Part shown: positions 1-6,133 of the stretch, one piece after another
Layout: each line of letters starts with the position of its first letter
How positions within the stretch are numbered: the stretch's first letter is position 1
From: an uncultured Clostridia bacterium
Lineage (GTDB): Bacteria > Bacillota > Clostridia > Oscillospirales > CAG-272
Reading direction: 5' to 3'
Assembly: GCA_947304475.1 (NCBI GenBank)
Contig: CAMZBE010000075.1
Span: 1-6,694, forward strand
DNA: 6,694 nt
The notes under the pieces: generated by a model
What the model saw: only the letters and a program-made list of their open reading frames with translations
What the model was told of the DNA's origin: nothing
Databases searched by the model: none
Made by a program: the position numbers and the translations under genes

Positions 1-942
1 CTCGTCCGACGCCGCGCGGTATGTACGGTAGGCGTCCGCCGTCACGCGGCGATTGATGGTCAGTTCGGTGCGGTAGGAATTGTCGGGCAAAAACCCGTTC
101 CCGGTATGTTTCATCCGGAATTCCGCCTCTTCCGCACGGAGCAGGCGTTCTTCCTGTTCGAGCGTGTGCAGTTTGTCGAACCCGTTGAGCAGGGCGATGG
201 CGCGGAAACTGCCTTTCAGTTTTTCGAGTTTCGCAATCTCGCCCTCGATCTTCTCGCGCTCCTTCTGGTTCTCGACCAGTTCGCTTTCGCGGTCGAGCAG
301 CGTTTCGGTGATCTCGACCGTCCGCTGTTCCTCGGCGATCAGTTCCTCGGCGCGCGCCATCAGGGTACGCGATCCGACGCCGTGTTCCTCGGTCTCGGTG
401 ACGCGGCGGGCGTTGATCGCGGCGACGGCTTTGTCGACCGAGAGTTGCTCGCTCCCCGAAAAGAGCAGGTTGGAGATGGTCTCGCGCATCTTTTCTTCGC
501 CGACGTGGGTATCGTCCATCTGGCTGATGTAGGCGGAACTCGAGAAGACGTCGGACGGCACGCCGAGAAAGTATTCTCCGGCGTCCTTTTCGGTGACGAG
601 GCTCCCCTCGTCGATATTGACGACGCGGGTGCGGTCGCGGAAGATCTCGCGCCCGTTCTCCTGCACGATCGCGGAATAGCGGTCGATACGGTAATGTTTC
701 CCCTTGACGAGGACGGTCATCTCGCCCTCGGCGGTCCCGGTCTCCCAACTCGTCCGCTTGCGCCGCTCTTCCAGTCCGGCGGGATCGGGCGTAAAGCCGT
801 AGAGCATAAACCGGATGAAGGCGGCAAGGGTACTCTTCCCCGACTCGTTCGAGCCCTCGATGACGTTGAGTTTGTCACCGAATTTGACCTCGAAATAGTC
901 GAGCAAACCGAAATGTTTGACCTTAACTTCCAGTATCAGCAC
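1..942 (-). CDS. SbcC/Rad50/YhaN-type P-loop ATPase, N-terminal part (runs off left edge)
   Basis: The frame is open from a GTG start at 942 to the window edge, giving 314 codons without a stop. The N-terminus (LILEVKVKHFGLLDYFEVKFGDKLNVIEG) is the typical opening of SMC/Rad50/RecF-like ATPases. It leads into a Walker A motif GSNESGKST at residues 30-38, then a Q-loop-like AYISQMD with Gln at about 141. From about residue 195 to 285 the chain is rich in Glu, Lys, Arg and Leu and reads as the ascending arm of a coiled coil. The signature motif and Walker B would lie outside the window. Family knowledge: such proteins join ATP-driven head dimerisation to DNA-end or DNA-structure processing, often beside an SbcD/YhaO-type nuclease. 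No nuclease gene is visible here. The GTG start is chosen because AGAGAGG lies 7 bases upstream and it overlaps the preceding gene by 7 bp, which suggests translational coupling. The exact subfamily is uncertain; the ATPase assignment is firm. Confidence 0.88.
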   Translation of the reverse strand, partial: MLILEVKVKHFGLLDYFEVKFGDKLNVIEGSNESGKSTLAAFIRFMLYGFTPDPAGLEERRKRTSWETGTAEGEMTVLVKGKHYRIDRYSAIVQENGREIFRDRTRVVNIDEGSLVTEKDAGEYFLGVPSDVFSSSAYISQMDDTHVGEEKMRETISNLLFSGSEQLSVDKAVAAINARRVTETEEHGVGSRTLMARAEELIAEEQRTVEITETLLDRESELVENQKEREKIEGEIAKLEKLKGSFRAIALLNGFDKLHTLEQEERLLRAEEAEFRMKHTGNGFLPDNSYRTELTINRRVTADAYRTYRAASDE

Positions 943-1652
943 GGTTTGACCTCTCTTCCTTCCAGCCCGGATAATCCTTTGACGGCGCGTTCGACCGCCG
1001 TTTTCTGTTCCTCGGTCAGCGGCTCCTCCGCGCGGTAATCGAACGAACGGCAGAACGCCGACACGTCTTCTTTCAGCGCAAGGAACCAGTTTTCTTCCAC
1101 TTCCCCGATATCACGGTTGAACTCCGCCCGCACCTTCTTCCCGAGGCGGTCGCGCGCGACCGCGAGCAGACGCCGGTAATGCGGCAGGCAGAAATGCGGC
1201 TGTGCCCGGAACTTTTCGCGAAAAGACGCGTCCTCTTCGTAGAGCAGCGCCACCGTCTCGATCATCCGCGAAAGACTGAATTCGATCCGCGAGCAGACGT
1301 AGCAATCCTTTTCGAGTTCCGCGAGCCGCGCGACCGTCTTCTCGCGCCCGCCGACGGCGGCAAGTCCGTGCGGAAAAACCGCGGGGGAGAGTTCGGCGAG
1401 GTGGCTTTCGAGCATCAGCGCCAGTCCCAACCGGTTCTTGCGTTTCAGCATCGCGGTAAAATGCGTGGGACAGAACCCCTCGCGGTTGGTGCGGACGCGA
1501 ACGTCGGGCTCCATCATGGACGCCCCGAGGATCAGGGACAACTCGTCCTCTTCGAGTTTGCGGAACAGCGTGCAGAGAGGGCAGCCGACTTCCGGGTTGT
1601 CCCGCGAGTCGTCGAACGCCTCGTTGACCGGGATGGTATAGATCCGTTCCAT
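936..1652 (-). CDS. DUF6062-like protein with two CxxC...CxxH motifs
   Basis: A 238-residue cytosolic protein. The start is ATG at 1652, not the upstream in-frame ATG at 1706, because AGGAGG sits six bases before it and the extra 18 residues are Arg-rich, low-complexity and lie over the leader region. The most striking feature is an internally repeated metal-site pattern: CPLC at residues 24-27 with CPTH at 61-64, then CYVC at 117-120 with CLPH at 155-158. The two half-patterns have nearly equal spacing (33 and 34 residues between pairs), as expected for two tandem structural zinc sites within a duplicated helical domain. I recall this layout from the clostridial family annotated as DUF6062, whose function is unknown; the family name is from memory. 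It opens a two-gene unit with the downstream ATPase, overlapping its start by 7 bp, so the two products may act together. No membrane segment or signal peptide is seen. Confidence 0.85.
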   Translation of the reverse strand: MERIYTIPVNEAFDDSRDNPEVGCPLCTLFRKLEEDELSLILGASMMEPDVRVRTNREGFCPTHFTAMLKRKNRLGLALMLESHLAELSPAVFPHGLAAVGGREKTVARLAELEKDCYVCSRIEFSLSRMIETVALLYEEDASFREKFRAQPHFCLPHYRRLLAVARDRLGKKVRAEFNRDIGEVEENWFLALKEDVSAFCRSFDYRAEEPLTEEQKTAVERAVKGLSGLEGREVKPC

Positions 1653-1722
1653 TGTCGCCCTCCTCGTTTTCACGCGCGCCCGCCCGCGAGCGTACAGTCC
1701 GCGCATTTTATTTCATAATACA

Positions 1723-1751
1723 ATTATACAATATTGAAAAAAGAAATGCAA
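1723..1751 (-). promoter_or_regulatory. Candidate sigma-A type promoter for the DUF6062-like/ATPase unit
   Basis: On the minus strand a perfect TATAAT (1723-1728) lies in an AT-rich island about 70 bp upstream of the ATG at 1652. With a 17 bp spacer the -35 position reads TTGCAT (1746-1751), which matches consensus only in TTG. A second TATTAT-like -10 lies a few bases downstream. The -35 overlaps the arm of the terminator hairpin of the upstream gene. The -10 is convincing; the exact promoter register is not. Confidence 0.45.
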
Positions 1752-1773
1752 GGGAATTTTCGATCCCCTTGCA
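1747..1773 (-). terminator. Rho-independent terminator after the SipL-like gene
   Basis: An 8 bp perfect stem (TGCAAGGG with CCCTTGCA) encloses an 11-base loop. In the minus direction it starts about 20 bases after the stop codon of the SipL-like gene and is followed by ATTTC and six T. The other flank also carries a T-run on the plus strand (seven T at 1777-1783), so the hairpin could terminate in either direction. No plus-strand gene approaches it, so the minus-strand role is the useful one. Confidence 0.75.
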
Positions 1774-1792
1774 GACTTTTTTTGACAGATCC

Positions 1793-3349
1793 TCAAATCA
1801 GCAATCTGATCACGCCGTCCAGCGAGTTCGGCGCGTCGGGCGAGGTCTTCGCCTCTTCGGGCAAACCGTTTCGCCGCGCGACGGTTTCGGGCGAAACGCC
1901 GTAGCGTTCGGCGATCTCCCAGAGCGTCTCGCCCCCTTCGGGATAGACCGCGACGATCTCCCCCGGCGCCCGCTCGGGATAGGTTCCCTCTCCCCGCTCG
2001 ACGCCCGAGACCACCGTCACCTCGCCGTTTTTCGAGAGCCGGACGGTGAACGCCGTTTCGACCGACGCCAAGAGGCGCGACGCGTCGAGCCGCACCGAAA
2101 CCGAGAGCGGGATCGCCGTTACGTCGATCCGTTCGGCGTCCCTGCACCCGACGGGAACCGGAAGCGTCACCTCGAACGGAAAGCGGAAGTTGACTGCGGA
2201 ATAGACGCTTCCCCCGTCGGGATCTCCGGACGGGGATCCCACCGTCGCAAAAACCCGACACTCGCCCGAAACCGTCAACCCGTTTTCCCCGAGCGAGGAA
2301 TTCCCGACCGCCACGACGGCGGACTCGCCGAGCACCGTCATCGCGTCCTCACAGTTGCACTCGCTGCGTTCGGCGTCGCCCTCGAGCGTACAGATCCCGC
2401 CCCCGCAGTAGCACACGTCGGTCACGCCGATCCCCTCACGCGAAACGACGGTCGGCTCCTTCAGGGAGAACAGATCGACCAGCGCCTCGCCCTCCGCGGG
2501 CGCCGTCACTTCGGCAAACAGGTCCAGCGTCAGTTCGACCGGGATCTCGCTCCCGCGCTCCCCGTCGGCGGGAGAGGCGTCCAGAGAGGTCACGCACGCC
2601 CACGCCGACGCGCTTCCCCCGGTCACGGGTTCGCTCTCCCACGGGATCACCTCGGAGAACGGAACGGTCCGCCGCACCGTCGCGGGCACGCCGTCGCCCC
2701 GGTCGAGTTTCAGCGTGAGCAAGACGTCCCCGCGCACCTCAACACCCGCCGAAGTCAGCGCCGTATCGCGCACGCACGCCGCCGCTTCGCAGGAAAGGAT
2801 CTTGACTTCCCCGTCCGCGCGGATCACGTCGCCGAGCCGCACGTCGCGGAGCGAGAGAGTTTCGGTGCGGTGGGTTTCGACCGGGTGGATCAGGGAGATC
2901 ACGTCGGGATCGGCGGTCAAGGTGGGAAGCGCGGGGGAACTCTCCCGCGCCTGATAGCATCGCGCCGCCGCCGAAAGCGGCGTCCGGATCGAAAGGCGGC
3001 GGGGGCCGACCAGGCGGCAGACCGGCGCGTCCGGGACCACGGGCAAAAGTACCGGATCGCACCCCTCGGGCACCGGAAACGAAAGCAGGTAGTCGCCGGG
3101 GAGCGACAGTACCGATACGCCCCCGTCCGCGTTGCCGCAGAGGACGGTATGCCGGACCGTCCCGGCGAACTCCGCCTTGCCCCCGGAAACGTACTTCCCG
3201 CTCGGAAGCACGCACGCCGACGCCGAGTAGATCCTTCGGATCTCGTCCTGATAGTCGGGCAGCGTGACGTCGACCGCGCACTCCCCGCGCACGACGTCGG
3301 GTGCAACGTCCTTTACCCCGCGAAAGCCCCTGTAAATTTCCTTGTCCAT
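1793..3349 (-). CDS. SipL-like DUF3794 and LysM domain protein (spore envelope morphogenesis)
   Basis: A 518-residue protein with repeated beta-rich DUF3794-type modules and a C-terminal LysM domain. The modules lie at roughly residues 20-130, 165-285 and 320-445. Indicative segments are TLPDYQDEIRRI at 29-40, the TVPFSEVIPW motif at 228-237, and FRFPFEVTLPVPVG at 388-401. The LysM core is at about 464-500 (EIVAVYPEGGETLWEIAERYGVSPETVARRNGL), ending in the short strand VIRLLI. Family knowledge: this architecture is that of SipL of Clostridioides difficile, which binds the coat-base ATPase SpoIVA through its LysM domain and is needed to localise coat around the forespore. There is no signal peptide, which fits a mother-cell cytosolic role. 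The ATG at 3349 is supported by AAGGAGAG just upstream. Residues 313-333 form an unusual cysteine-rich insert (CYC, C320, CNC). The upstream promoter resembles a sigma-E site. DUF3794/LysM assignment is firm; strict orthology to SipL is likely but untested, so no symbol is given. Confidence 0.88.
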   Translation of the reverse strand: MDKEIYRGFRGVKDVAPDVVRGECAVDVTLPDYQDEIRRIYSASACVLPSGKYVSGGKAEFAGTVRHTVLCGNADGGVSVLSLPGDYLLSFPVPEGCDPVLLPVVPDAPVCRLVGPRRLSIRTPLSAAARCYQARESSPALPTLTADPDVISLIHPVETHRTETLSLRDVRLGDVIRADGEVKILSCEAAACVRDTALTSAGVEVRGDVLLTLKLDRGDGVPATVRRTVPFSEVIPWESEPVTGGSASAWACVTSLDASPADGERGSEIPVELTLDLFAEVTAPAEGEALVDLFSLKEPTVVSREGIGVTDVCYCGGGICTLEGDAERSECNCEDAMTVLGESAVVAVGNSSLGENGLTVSGECRVFATVGSPSGDPDGGSVYSAVNFRFPFEVTLPVPVGCRDAERIDVTAIPLSVSVRLDASRLLASVETAFTVRLSKNGEVTVVSGVERGEGTYPERAPGEIVAVYPEGGETLWEIAERYGVSPETVARRNGLPEEAKTSPDAPNSLDGVIRLLI

Positions 3350-3376
3350 AGCGTCTCTCCTTCGGTATTTTGGTAT

Positions 3377-3406
3377 ATTCTATGCACCGCCCCCCCCGGA
3401 GTATGC
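3377..3406 (-). promoter_or_regulatory. Candidate sporulation sigma-E promoter for the SipL-like gene
   Basis: Reading the minus strand, GCATACT (3406-3400) is followed after 15 bp by CATAGAAT (3384-3377), with the ATG 28 bp further on. Compared from memory with the Bacillus sigma-E consensus (-35 about KMATATT, -10 about CATACANT), this matches 6 of 7 and 7 of 8 positions; the spacer is at the long end of the usual range. Mother-cell sigma-E control is what is known for sipL in C. difficile. No sigma-A type -35 fits this position. The spacer contains eight consecutive G. Confidence 0.55.
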
Positions 3407-3517
3407 GTGATGTTTCGGAGCGCGCTTCCGCGCTCCGAAGTGAAGTTTTGCCTGCGGCAAAGTGAAGACGGCGCACGGCGCCGAGTGAAGTTTTTTTCGC
3501 AAGCGAAAAAAGTGAAG
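3407..3517. repeat. Array of four hairpins separated by five GTGAAG-type spacers
   Basis: Five copies of a six-base spacer lie at 3407-3412 (GTGATG), 3440-3445, 3462-3467, 3485-3490 and 3512-3517 (all GTGAAG). Each gap between spacers is filled by a different perfect inverted repeat. H1 has an 11 bp stem at 3414-3424/3429-3439 with loop CTTC. H2 has 6 bp at 3447-3452/3456-3461 with loop TGC. H3 has 6 bp at 3469-3474/3478-3483 with loop ACG. H4 has 8 bp at 3492-3499/3504-3511 with loop CAAG. The stem sequences are unrelated, from GC-only to almost T/A-only, yet all remain self-complementary, while the spacer is kept. It is therefore neither a simple tandem repeat nor a CRISPR array. I recall similar GTGAAG-hairpin strings in intergenic regions of clostridial genomes; their function is not known to me. 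Confidence 0.85.
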
Positions 3518-3537
3518 GAAACCGAAAGGCGGCAAAC

Positions 3538-3566
3538 TTGACAGAAACCGGAACAAACGGTATAAT
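3538..3566 (+). promoter_or_regulatory. Consensus sigma-A promoter of the six-gene plus-strand operon
   Basis: TTGACA at 3538-3543 and TATAAT at 3561-3566 are separated by exactly 17 bp, so both hexamers and the spacing are perfect housekeeping-sigma consensus. The transcription start should fall near 3573, leaving a leader of about 23 bases before the ATG at 3596. No operator dyad is evident over the promoter itself; the hairpin array ends about 20 bp upstream. Strong vegetative expression is expected unless a repressor or other factor intervenes. Confidence 0.88.
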
Positions 3567-3595
3567 ATTATGGAAAGAACCGTTGGGGGAAAAAG

Positions 3596-4051
3596 ATGAA
3601 AAACGAAACTGTCGGTATTGAAGAGTTTATGACCGAGACGATCCGGGAATACGCGTTTCACGACACGGATCTTCGCCGCGTCGAAATCGTCCGTGACGGC
3701 GTCCGACTGGTTTTCCCCGAAGGGATCTACCAGACCGACGAGCACGGCAAAGAACTGTTTTTAACGCCGCCCTGCGAGATCGTTCTTCGGATCCGGGGCT
3801 TCGATCCCGCAAACGTCTGGGAGCACGTCTCGGTCTTGAAGAAGGTGCGGAAAAAGGTCTCGGATCTGGCGTTTTCCTCCTTTGTCGACCGCGTCGAAAA
3901 GGACGCGTTTCGGATCTATATGCAGTATTGCTCTTTCTTTTCGAGCGGGCTTCTGTTCAAAGGCGAAGTCGGAAAGATCGGCGTCGAATGGGAGATCACC
4001 GAAATCGAGAACGTTTCTCTGCATTTTTTTGACGAAAGTAAGAAGGCGTAA
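3596..4051 (+). CDS. Uncharacterised 151-aa protein, first gene of operon
   Basis: Not recognised. The predicted cytosolic protein has a short helical N-terminus (residues 7-20), then a run of alternating hydrophobic and polar stretches that read as beta strands (about 27-45, 53-68). An amphipathic basic segment follows (80-100, VLKKVRKKVSDLAF), then FRIYMQYCSFFSSGLLFKGEV, and it ends in strand-like IGVEWEITEIENVSLHFF. There is no signal peptide, membrane segment, metal motif or obvious catalytic motif. The start is supported by the purine-rich GGGGGAAAAAG immediately upstream and by the transcription start expected about 23 bases away. The next gene begins two bases after its stop, so the two are probably translated together. 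The fold and size are compatible with the small alpha/beta proteins common in accessory or immunity gene clusters, but this is only a resemblance. Confidence 0.75.
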   Translation: MKNETVGIEEFMTETIREYAFHDTDLRRVEIVRDGVRLVFPEGIYQTDEHGKELFLTPPCEIVLRIRGFDPANVWEHVSVLKKVRKKVSDLAFSSFVDRVEKDAFRIYMQYCSFFSSGLLFKGEVGKIGVEWEITEIENVSLHFFDESKKA

Positions 4052-4053
4052 CA

Positions 4054-4284
4054 ATGAAGCACAGAAAAAACGAAGGTGAAGAGTATATCCAAGCGTTCCC
4101 GCACCTGAAAAAGTGGATTAACGAGTGCTGCGGCTGTCACGCGAAGGGCTACGATCCCGCGATGCCGGAACATATCGGCGAAACCGAATGGAACCTCGCG
4201 GCGTATTATATCAAAAAGTACTTCAAACCGCAGACACTCGATGAAAACGGCTTCTGCGAACAATGCGCCAAACACGGAAAGTAA
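4054..4284 (+). CDS. 76-aa CxxC...CxxC mini-protein (probable zinc-binding)
   Basis: A small protein with two cysteine pairs: ECCGCHAKGYDP, with C25 and C28 (plus C26 and H29 close by), and FCEQCAKH, with C68 and C71 near the C-terminus. The 39-residue gap carries a helix-like stretch EWNLAAYYIKKYFKP. This suggests one zinc site tying the two ends of a compact fold. The N-terminal AFPHLKKWINECCGC and the acidic TLDENGFCEQC segment look like conserved family features, and I have an unverified memory of similar short clostridial proteins without an assigned function. Translation is supported by GAAGG seven bases before the ATG. It lies two bases after the preceding stop, which argues for a real gene despite its size. 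Role unknown; DNA, RNA or protein binding are all open. Confidence 0.75.
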   Translation: MKHRKNEGEEYIQAFPHLKKWINECCGCHAKGYDPAMPEHIGETEWNLAAYYIKKYFKPQTLDENGFCEQCAKHGK

Positions 4285-4305
4285 CCGAACCATGGAAGGA
4301 AAAAG

Positions 4306-4854
4306 ATGAAAAACAGATTGTTCCGTTGGCTATCAAAGCCGAAGATCAAAGAAACCGAAACCAAAGACGGCGGCAAGACGTTTGAGTTTTCTTGCGACCT
4401 GACCAAAGACGGACGGCTGAAGCGCGTCCTTGAACTGTTCCGCCTCGAACGGCTTTTCGTTCTGGTCGACGGTTTGGATCCCGCAGCGATCGGTCTGCTT
4501 GAGGTTTTTGCGAAAAACGCCGGGATCACCTGCTTCGCGTCGCGCGAAACGGGCGGCAAACGGACGGTACGGCAGTTCACGATCGAGTTAGAGGGTGAAA
4601 ACCTCGCTCGGTTCCTTTCACTGCTCGAGGGGATCGCATACGAGGATATCGAGTTCGCCTTCCCCGATCCGGACTTCTTCGCACCGAAGAAGCCACTGCC
4701 CCTGTTCAAAAAAGCCCCGCCCGCGAACGAGCCGCGTCCGACGTTTTTTATGGATTACTGTCCGGCAAACTATGACGAAGTCTATATCGGTGTTGACGCC
4801 GACCTTGCCAAAGGCGTCGGCGAAAACGATATTGAACAGGCGCTTCGTCTCTGA
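4306..4854 (+). CDS. Uncharacterised 182-aa protein with two segments and a proline-rich linker
   Basis: Not recognised. The chain starts with a basic stretch (MKNRLFRWLSKPKIK), then an alpha/beta-looking region from about residue 24 to 118. This contains FEFSCDL, the hydrophobic LERLFVLVDGLDPAAIGLLEVF (48-69), a strand TVRQFTIEL and the helix ENLARFLSLLEGI. A proline- and lysine-rich linker (120-145) separates it from a short acidic C-terminal part with FFMDYCPANYDEVYIGVDADLAKGV. The ribosome binding site GGAAGGA lies five bases before the ATG; the nearby ATG at 4292 is closed by an early stop. The 17 bases across the start (4298-4314) are identical to those across the start of the first operon gene at 3588-3604. 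No signal peptide or convincing membrane span. Function unknown. Confidence 0.75.
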   Translation: MKNRLFRWLSKPKIKETETKDGGKTFEFSCDLTKDGRLKRVLELFRLERLFVLVDGLDPAAIGLLEVFAKNAGITCFASRETGGKRTVRQFTIELEGENLARFLSLLEGIAYEDIEFAFPDPDFFAPKKPLPLFKKAPPANEPRPTFFMDYCPANYDEVYIGVDADLAKGVGENDIEQALRL

Positions 4855-4887
4855 TTCGCCGCGTCACGAAGATCAAAGGAGAACCAA

Positions 4888-5715
4888 ATGCTCGTATCTA
4901 TTCTTGCCACCGTTTATTTGCTGTTTATCTGTGCGGCTACCCCGCCGTTCTCGCAGTACAAGAGCATGATCACAAACGAGGCGTTCAAAAAACGGATCAA
5001 AATCAAATCGTTTCTTCGGCATCTGTTCCGCGCTCCGAACGGAGCGTCGGTCAAGAAAGACGGGATCGCGCCCCCGAGTTTCGCTTTTCAGGTGTTCGGG
5101 TACGTCCTGTGTCTTATCTTAACGGTCTTGAACGTCATTTTCTCCGTCCGTTCCGAGAGCGCGTTCAGAACGATGGTCACCATCACCTTTTTCATCGTGC
5201 TCGGTGAACTAGTCGCGCTCTGCATCTGGGACTGGGTTTTTTCGTTCGTCGGACGCCGCAAAAAGAAAAACCTGCGTGCAATCAAATTCGTTCCCGTCAA
5301 AGCGGAAATTGAGTTCACGGGCGAACCGATCATCGTCAACAACGATATCGTCTACCGGAACGCCTATCAAGCGGCGGGAGTGATCACAGACGCCGTACAG
5401 TTCGGCGGGTGGGGGCAGGAGTTGGACGTCATTCCCGATACCCGTGCGCTTGTGCGTTTCGGAGCCGTTTTTGCCCCGAAAAAAGTCAAAGCGGCGGACT
5501 TGCGGATCCCGGAAACATTCGACGCCGTCATCACGGTCGAGCCGATCATAGACGCGAAAAAGCCGCTTCCGATCTATTACGACGAACAGACCGGGTGGTT
5601 CTGCTTCGGGAACAAAGATTACACCGGAAAAGGGTACCGCTTCGCGACCGACACCGTCGCCGTCCTCTCGGGCGAGCGTTTGGAAGCGATCCTGATCCGC
5701 CCGCGCCGGGTATGA
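4888..5715 (+). CDS. Uncharacterised 275-aa membrane protein with soluble C-terminal domain
   Basis: Three hydrophobic segments are seen: residues 2-17 (LVSILATVYLLFICAA), 67-87 (around GYVLCLILTVLNVIFSV) and 96-121 (TITFFIVLGELVALCIWDWVFSFV). Basic stretches follow the first segment (residues 25-48) and the third (GRRKKKNLR at 122-130). By the positive-inside rule both lie in the cytosol, so the N-terminus should be outside and the 145-residue C-terminal domain inside. That domain is beta-rich (FVPVKAEIEFTGEPIIVNNDIVY) and ends in YYDEQTGWFCFGNKDYTGKGYRFATDTVAVLSGERLEAILIRPRR, a pattern I vaguely associate with small unnamed proteins of accessory clusters. AAAGGAG six bases before the ATG fixes the start. 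It is the only membrane-anchored product in the operon, so it may tether the others or sense the envelope; this is inference. Confidence 0.78.
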   Translation: MLVSILATVYLLFICAATPPFSQYKSMITNEAFKKRIKIKSFLRHLFRAPNGASVKKDGIAPPSFAFQVFGYVLCLILTVLNVIFSVRSESAFRTMVTITFFIVLGELVALCIWDWVFSFVGRRKKKNLRAIKFVPVKAEIEFTGEPIIVNNDIVYRNAYQAAGVITDAVQFGGWGQELDVIPDTRALVRFGAVFAPKKVKAADLRIPETFDAVITVEPIIDAKKPLPIYYDEQTGWFCFGNKDYTGKGYRFATDTVAVLSGERLEAILIRPRRV

Positions 5716-5740
5716 CCGAACCGGAAAGAAAGGTATCTTT

Positions 5741-6112
5741 ATGGCCCGTACCATTGAGGAACGTTTTGTCAGGCAGTATATCAAAGAGGACAGGCAGGAG
5801 CGCCTTCTCTTTGAACTGTTTTCAAAGAAACACCGCAAAAAGGCGCTCTCGCGTTTTGCGCACGGCGCCGAACTGCTCTTGAAGAGCGGTTTCCGAAAAT
5901 GCGCCGCGTCCGACCTGTCCTTTCTGAAACAGGTCAAAACCGCCTACGTCATTCTCTCCGACGGCGACCTCGACGGGGCGGAAGCGTCGGGCGAAACGGT
6001 CTTCTCTCTCTGCCAAAACGAAACGTCCCCCGTAATCGTGATCGGAGAGGGCTTTTCGCTCGTGCGTGAAGAACTTGAAGCGGGCGCTCCCGCAATCTTT
6101 CTGTTCCGATAA
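5741..6112 (+). CDS. Uncharacterised 123-aa alpha/beta protein
   Basis: The N-terminal half is a charged helix-rich region (EERFVRQYIKEDRQERLLFELFSKKHRKKALSRFAHGAELLL). The C-terminal half has strand-like AYVILSD (68-74) and SPVIVIGEGF (96-105), and ends APAIFLFR. I have an unverified memory of a broad group of short Firmicutes proteins with the same order: an ERLLFEL-SKK-R-RF-H helical block followed by a YVIS-type strand and a C-terminal 'GAP..F' motif. They lack a known function and are often found among accessory genes. No signal peptide, membrane segment or cysteine pair. The ribosome binding site is AAGAAAGG, seven bases before the ATG, and the gene starts 25 bp after the preceding stop. 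Function left open. Confidence 0.75.
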   Translation: MARTIEERFVRQYIKEDRQERLLFELFSKKHRKKALSRFAHGAELLLKSGFRKCAASDLSFLKQVKTAYVILSDGDLDGAEASGETVFSLCQNETSPVIVIGEGFSLVREELEAGAPAIFLFR

Positions 6113-6133
6113 CGATTGAACGAGGGCAAACGA

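Noticed and set aside
106..1038. Long plus-strand open frame of 310 codons over the ATPase gene
   Set aside because: It is the antisense shadow of the minus-strand ATPase and DUF6062-like genes in GC-rich DNA. The minus strand carries a clear Walker A motif and well-placed ribosome binding sites, while the plus frame has no domain-like features.
1653..1706. N-terminal extension of the DUF6062-like protein to the ATG at 1706
   Set aside because: An AGGAGG lies six bases before the internal ATG at 1652, and the added residues are an Arg-rich low-complexity stretch overlapping the leader.
3491..3511. Rho-independent terminator at the T7/A6 hairpin of the array
   Set aside because: The T-run forms the 5' arm of the stem rather than following it, no gene reads into it from either side, and it fits the periodic pattern of the array better.
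3407..3517. CRISPR array
   Set aside because: The repeated unit is only six bases, the intervals are palindromic rather than unique spacers, the lengths vary from 16 to 27 bases, and no cas gene is nearby.
1652..3541. Plus-strand open frame of 629 codons antisense to the SipL-like gene
   Set aside because: Its composition is dominated by Arg, Gly, His and Asp, as expected for a shadow frame of a GC-rich gene, and it runs through the intergenic terminator, the hairpin array and both promoters. The minus-strand frame has recognisable DUF3794 and LysM sequence.
5209..5937. Minus-strand open frames (242 and 224 codons) over the right-hand operon, including 5822-6496
   Set aside because: They are antisense shadows that cross gene boundaries of the plus-strand operon, lack ribosome binding sites and show no domain-like sequence.
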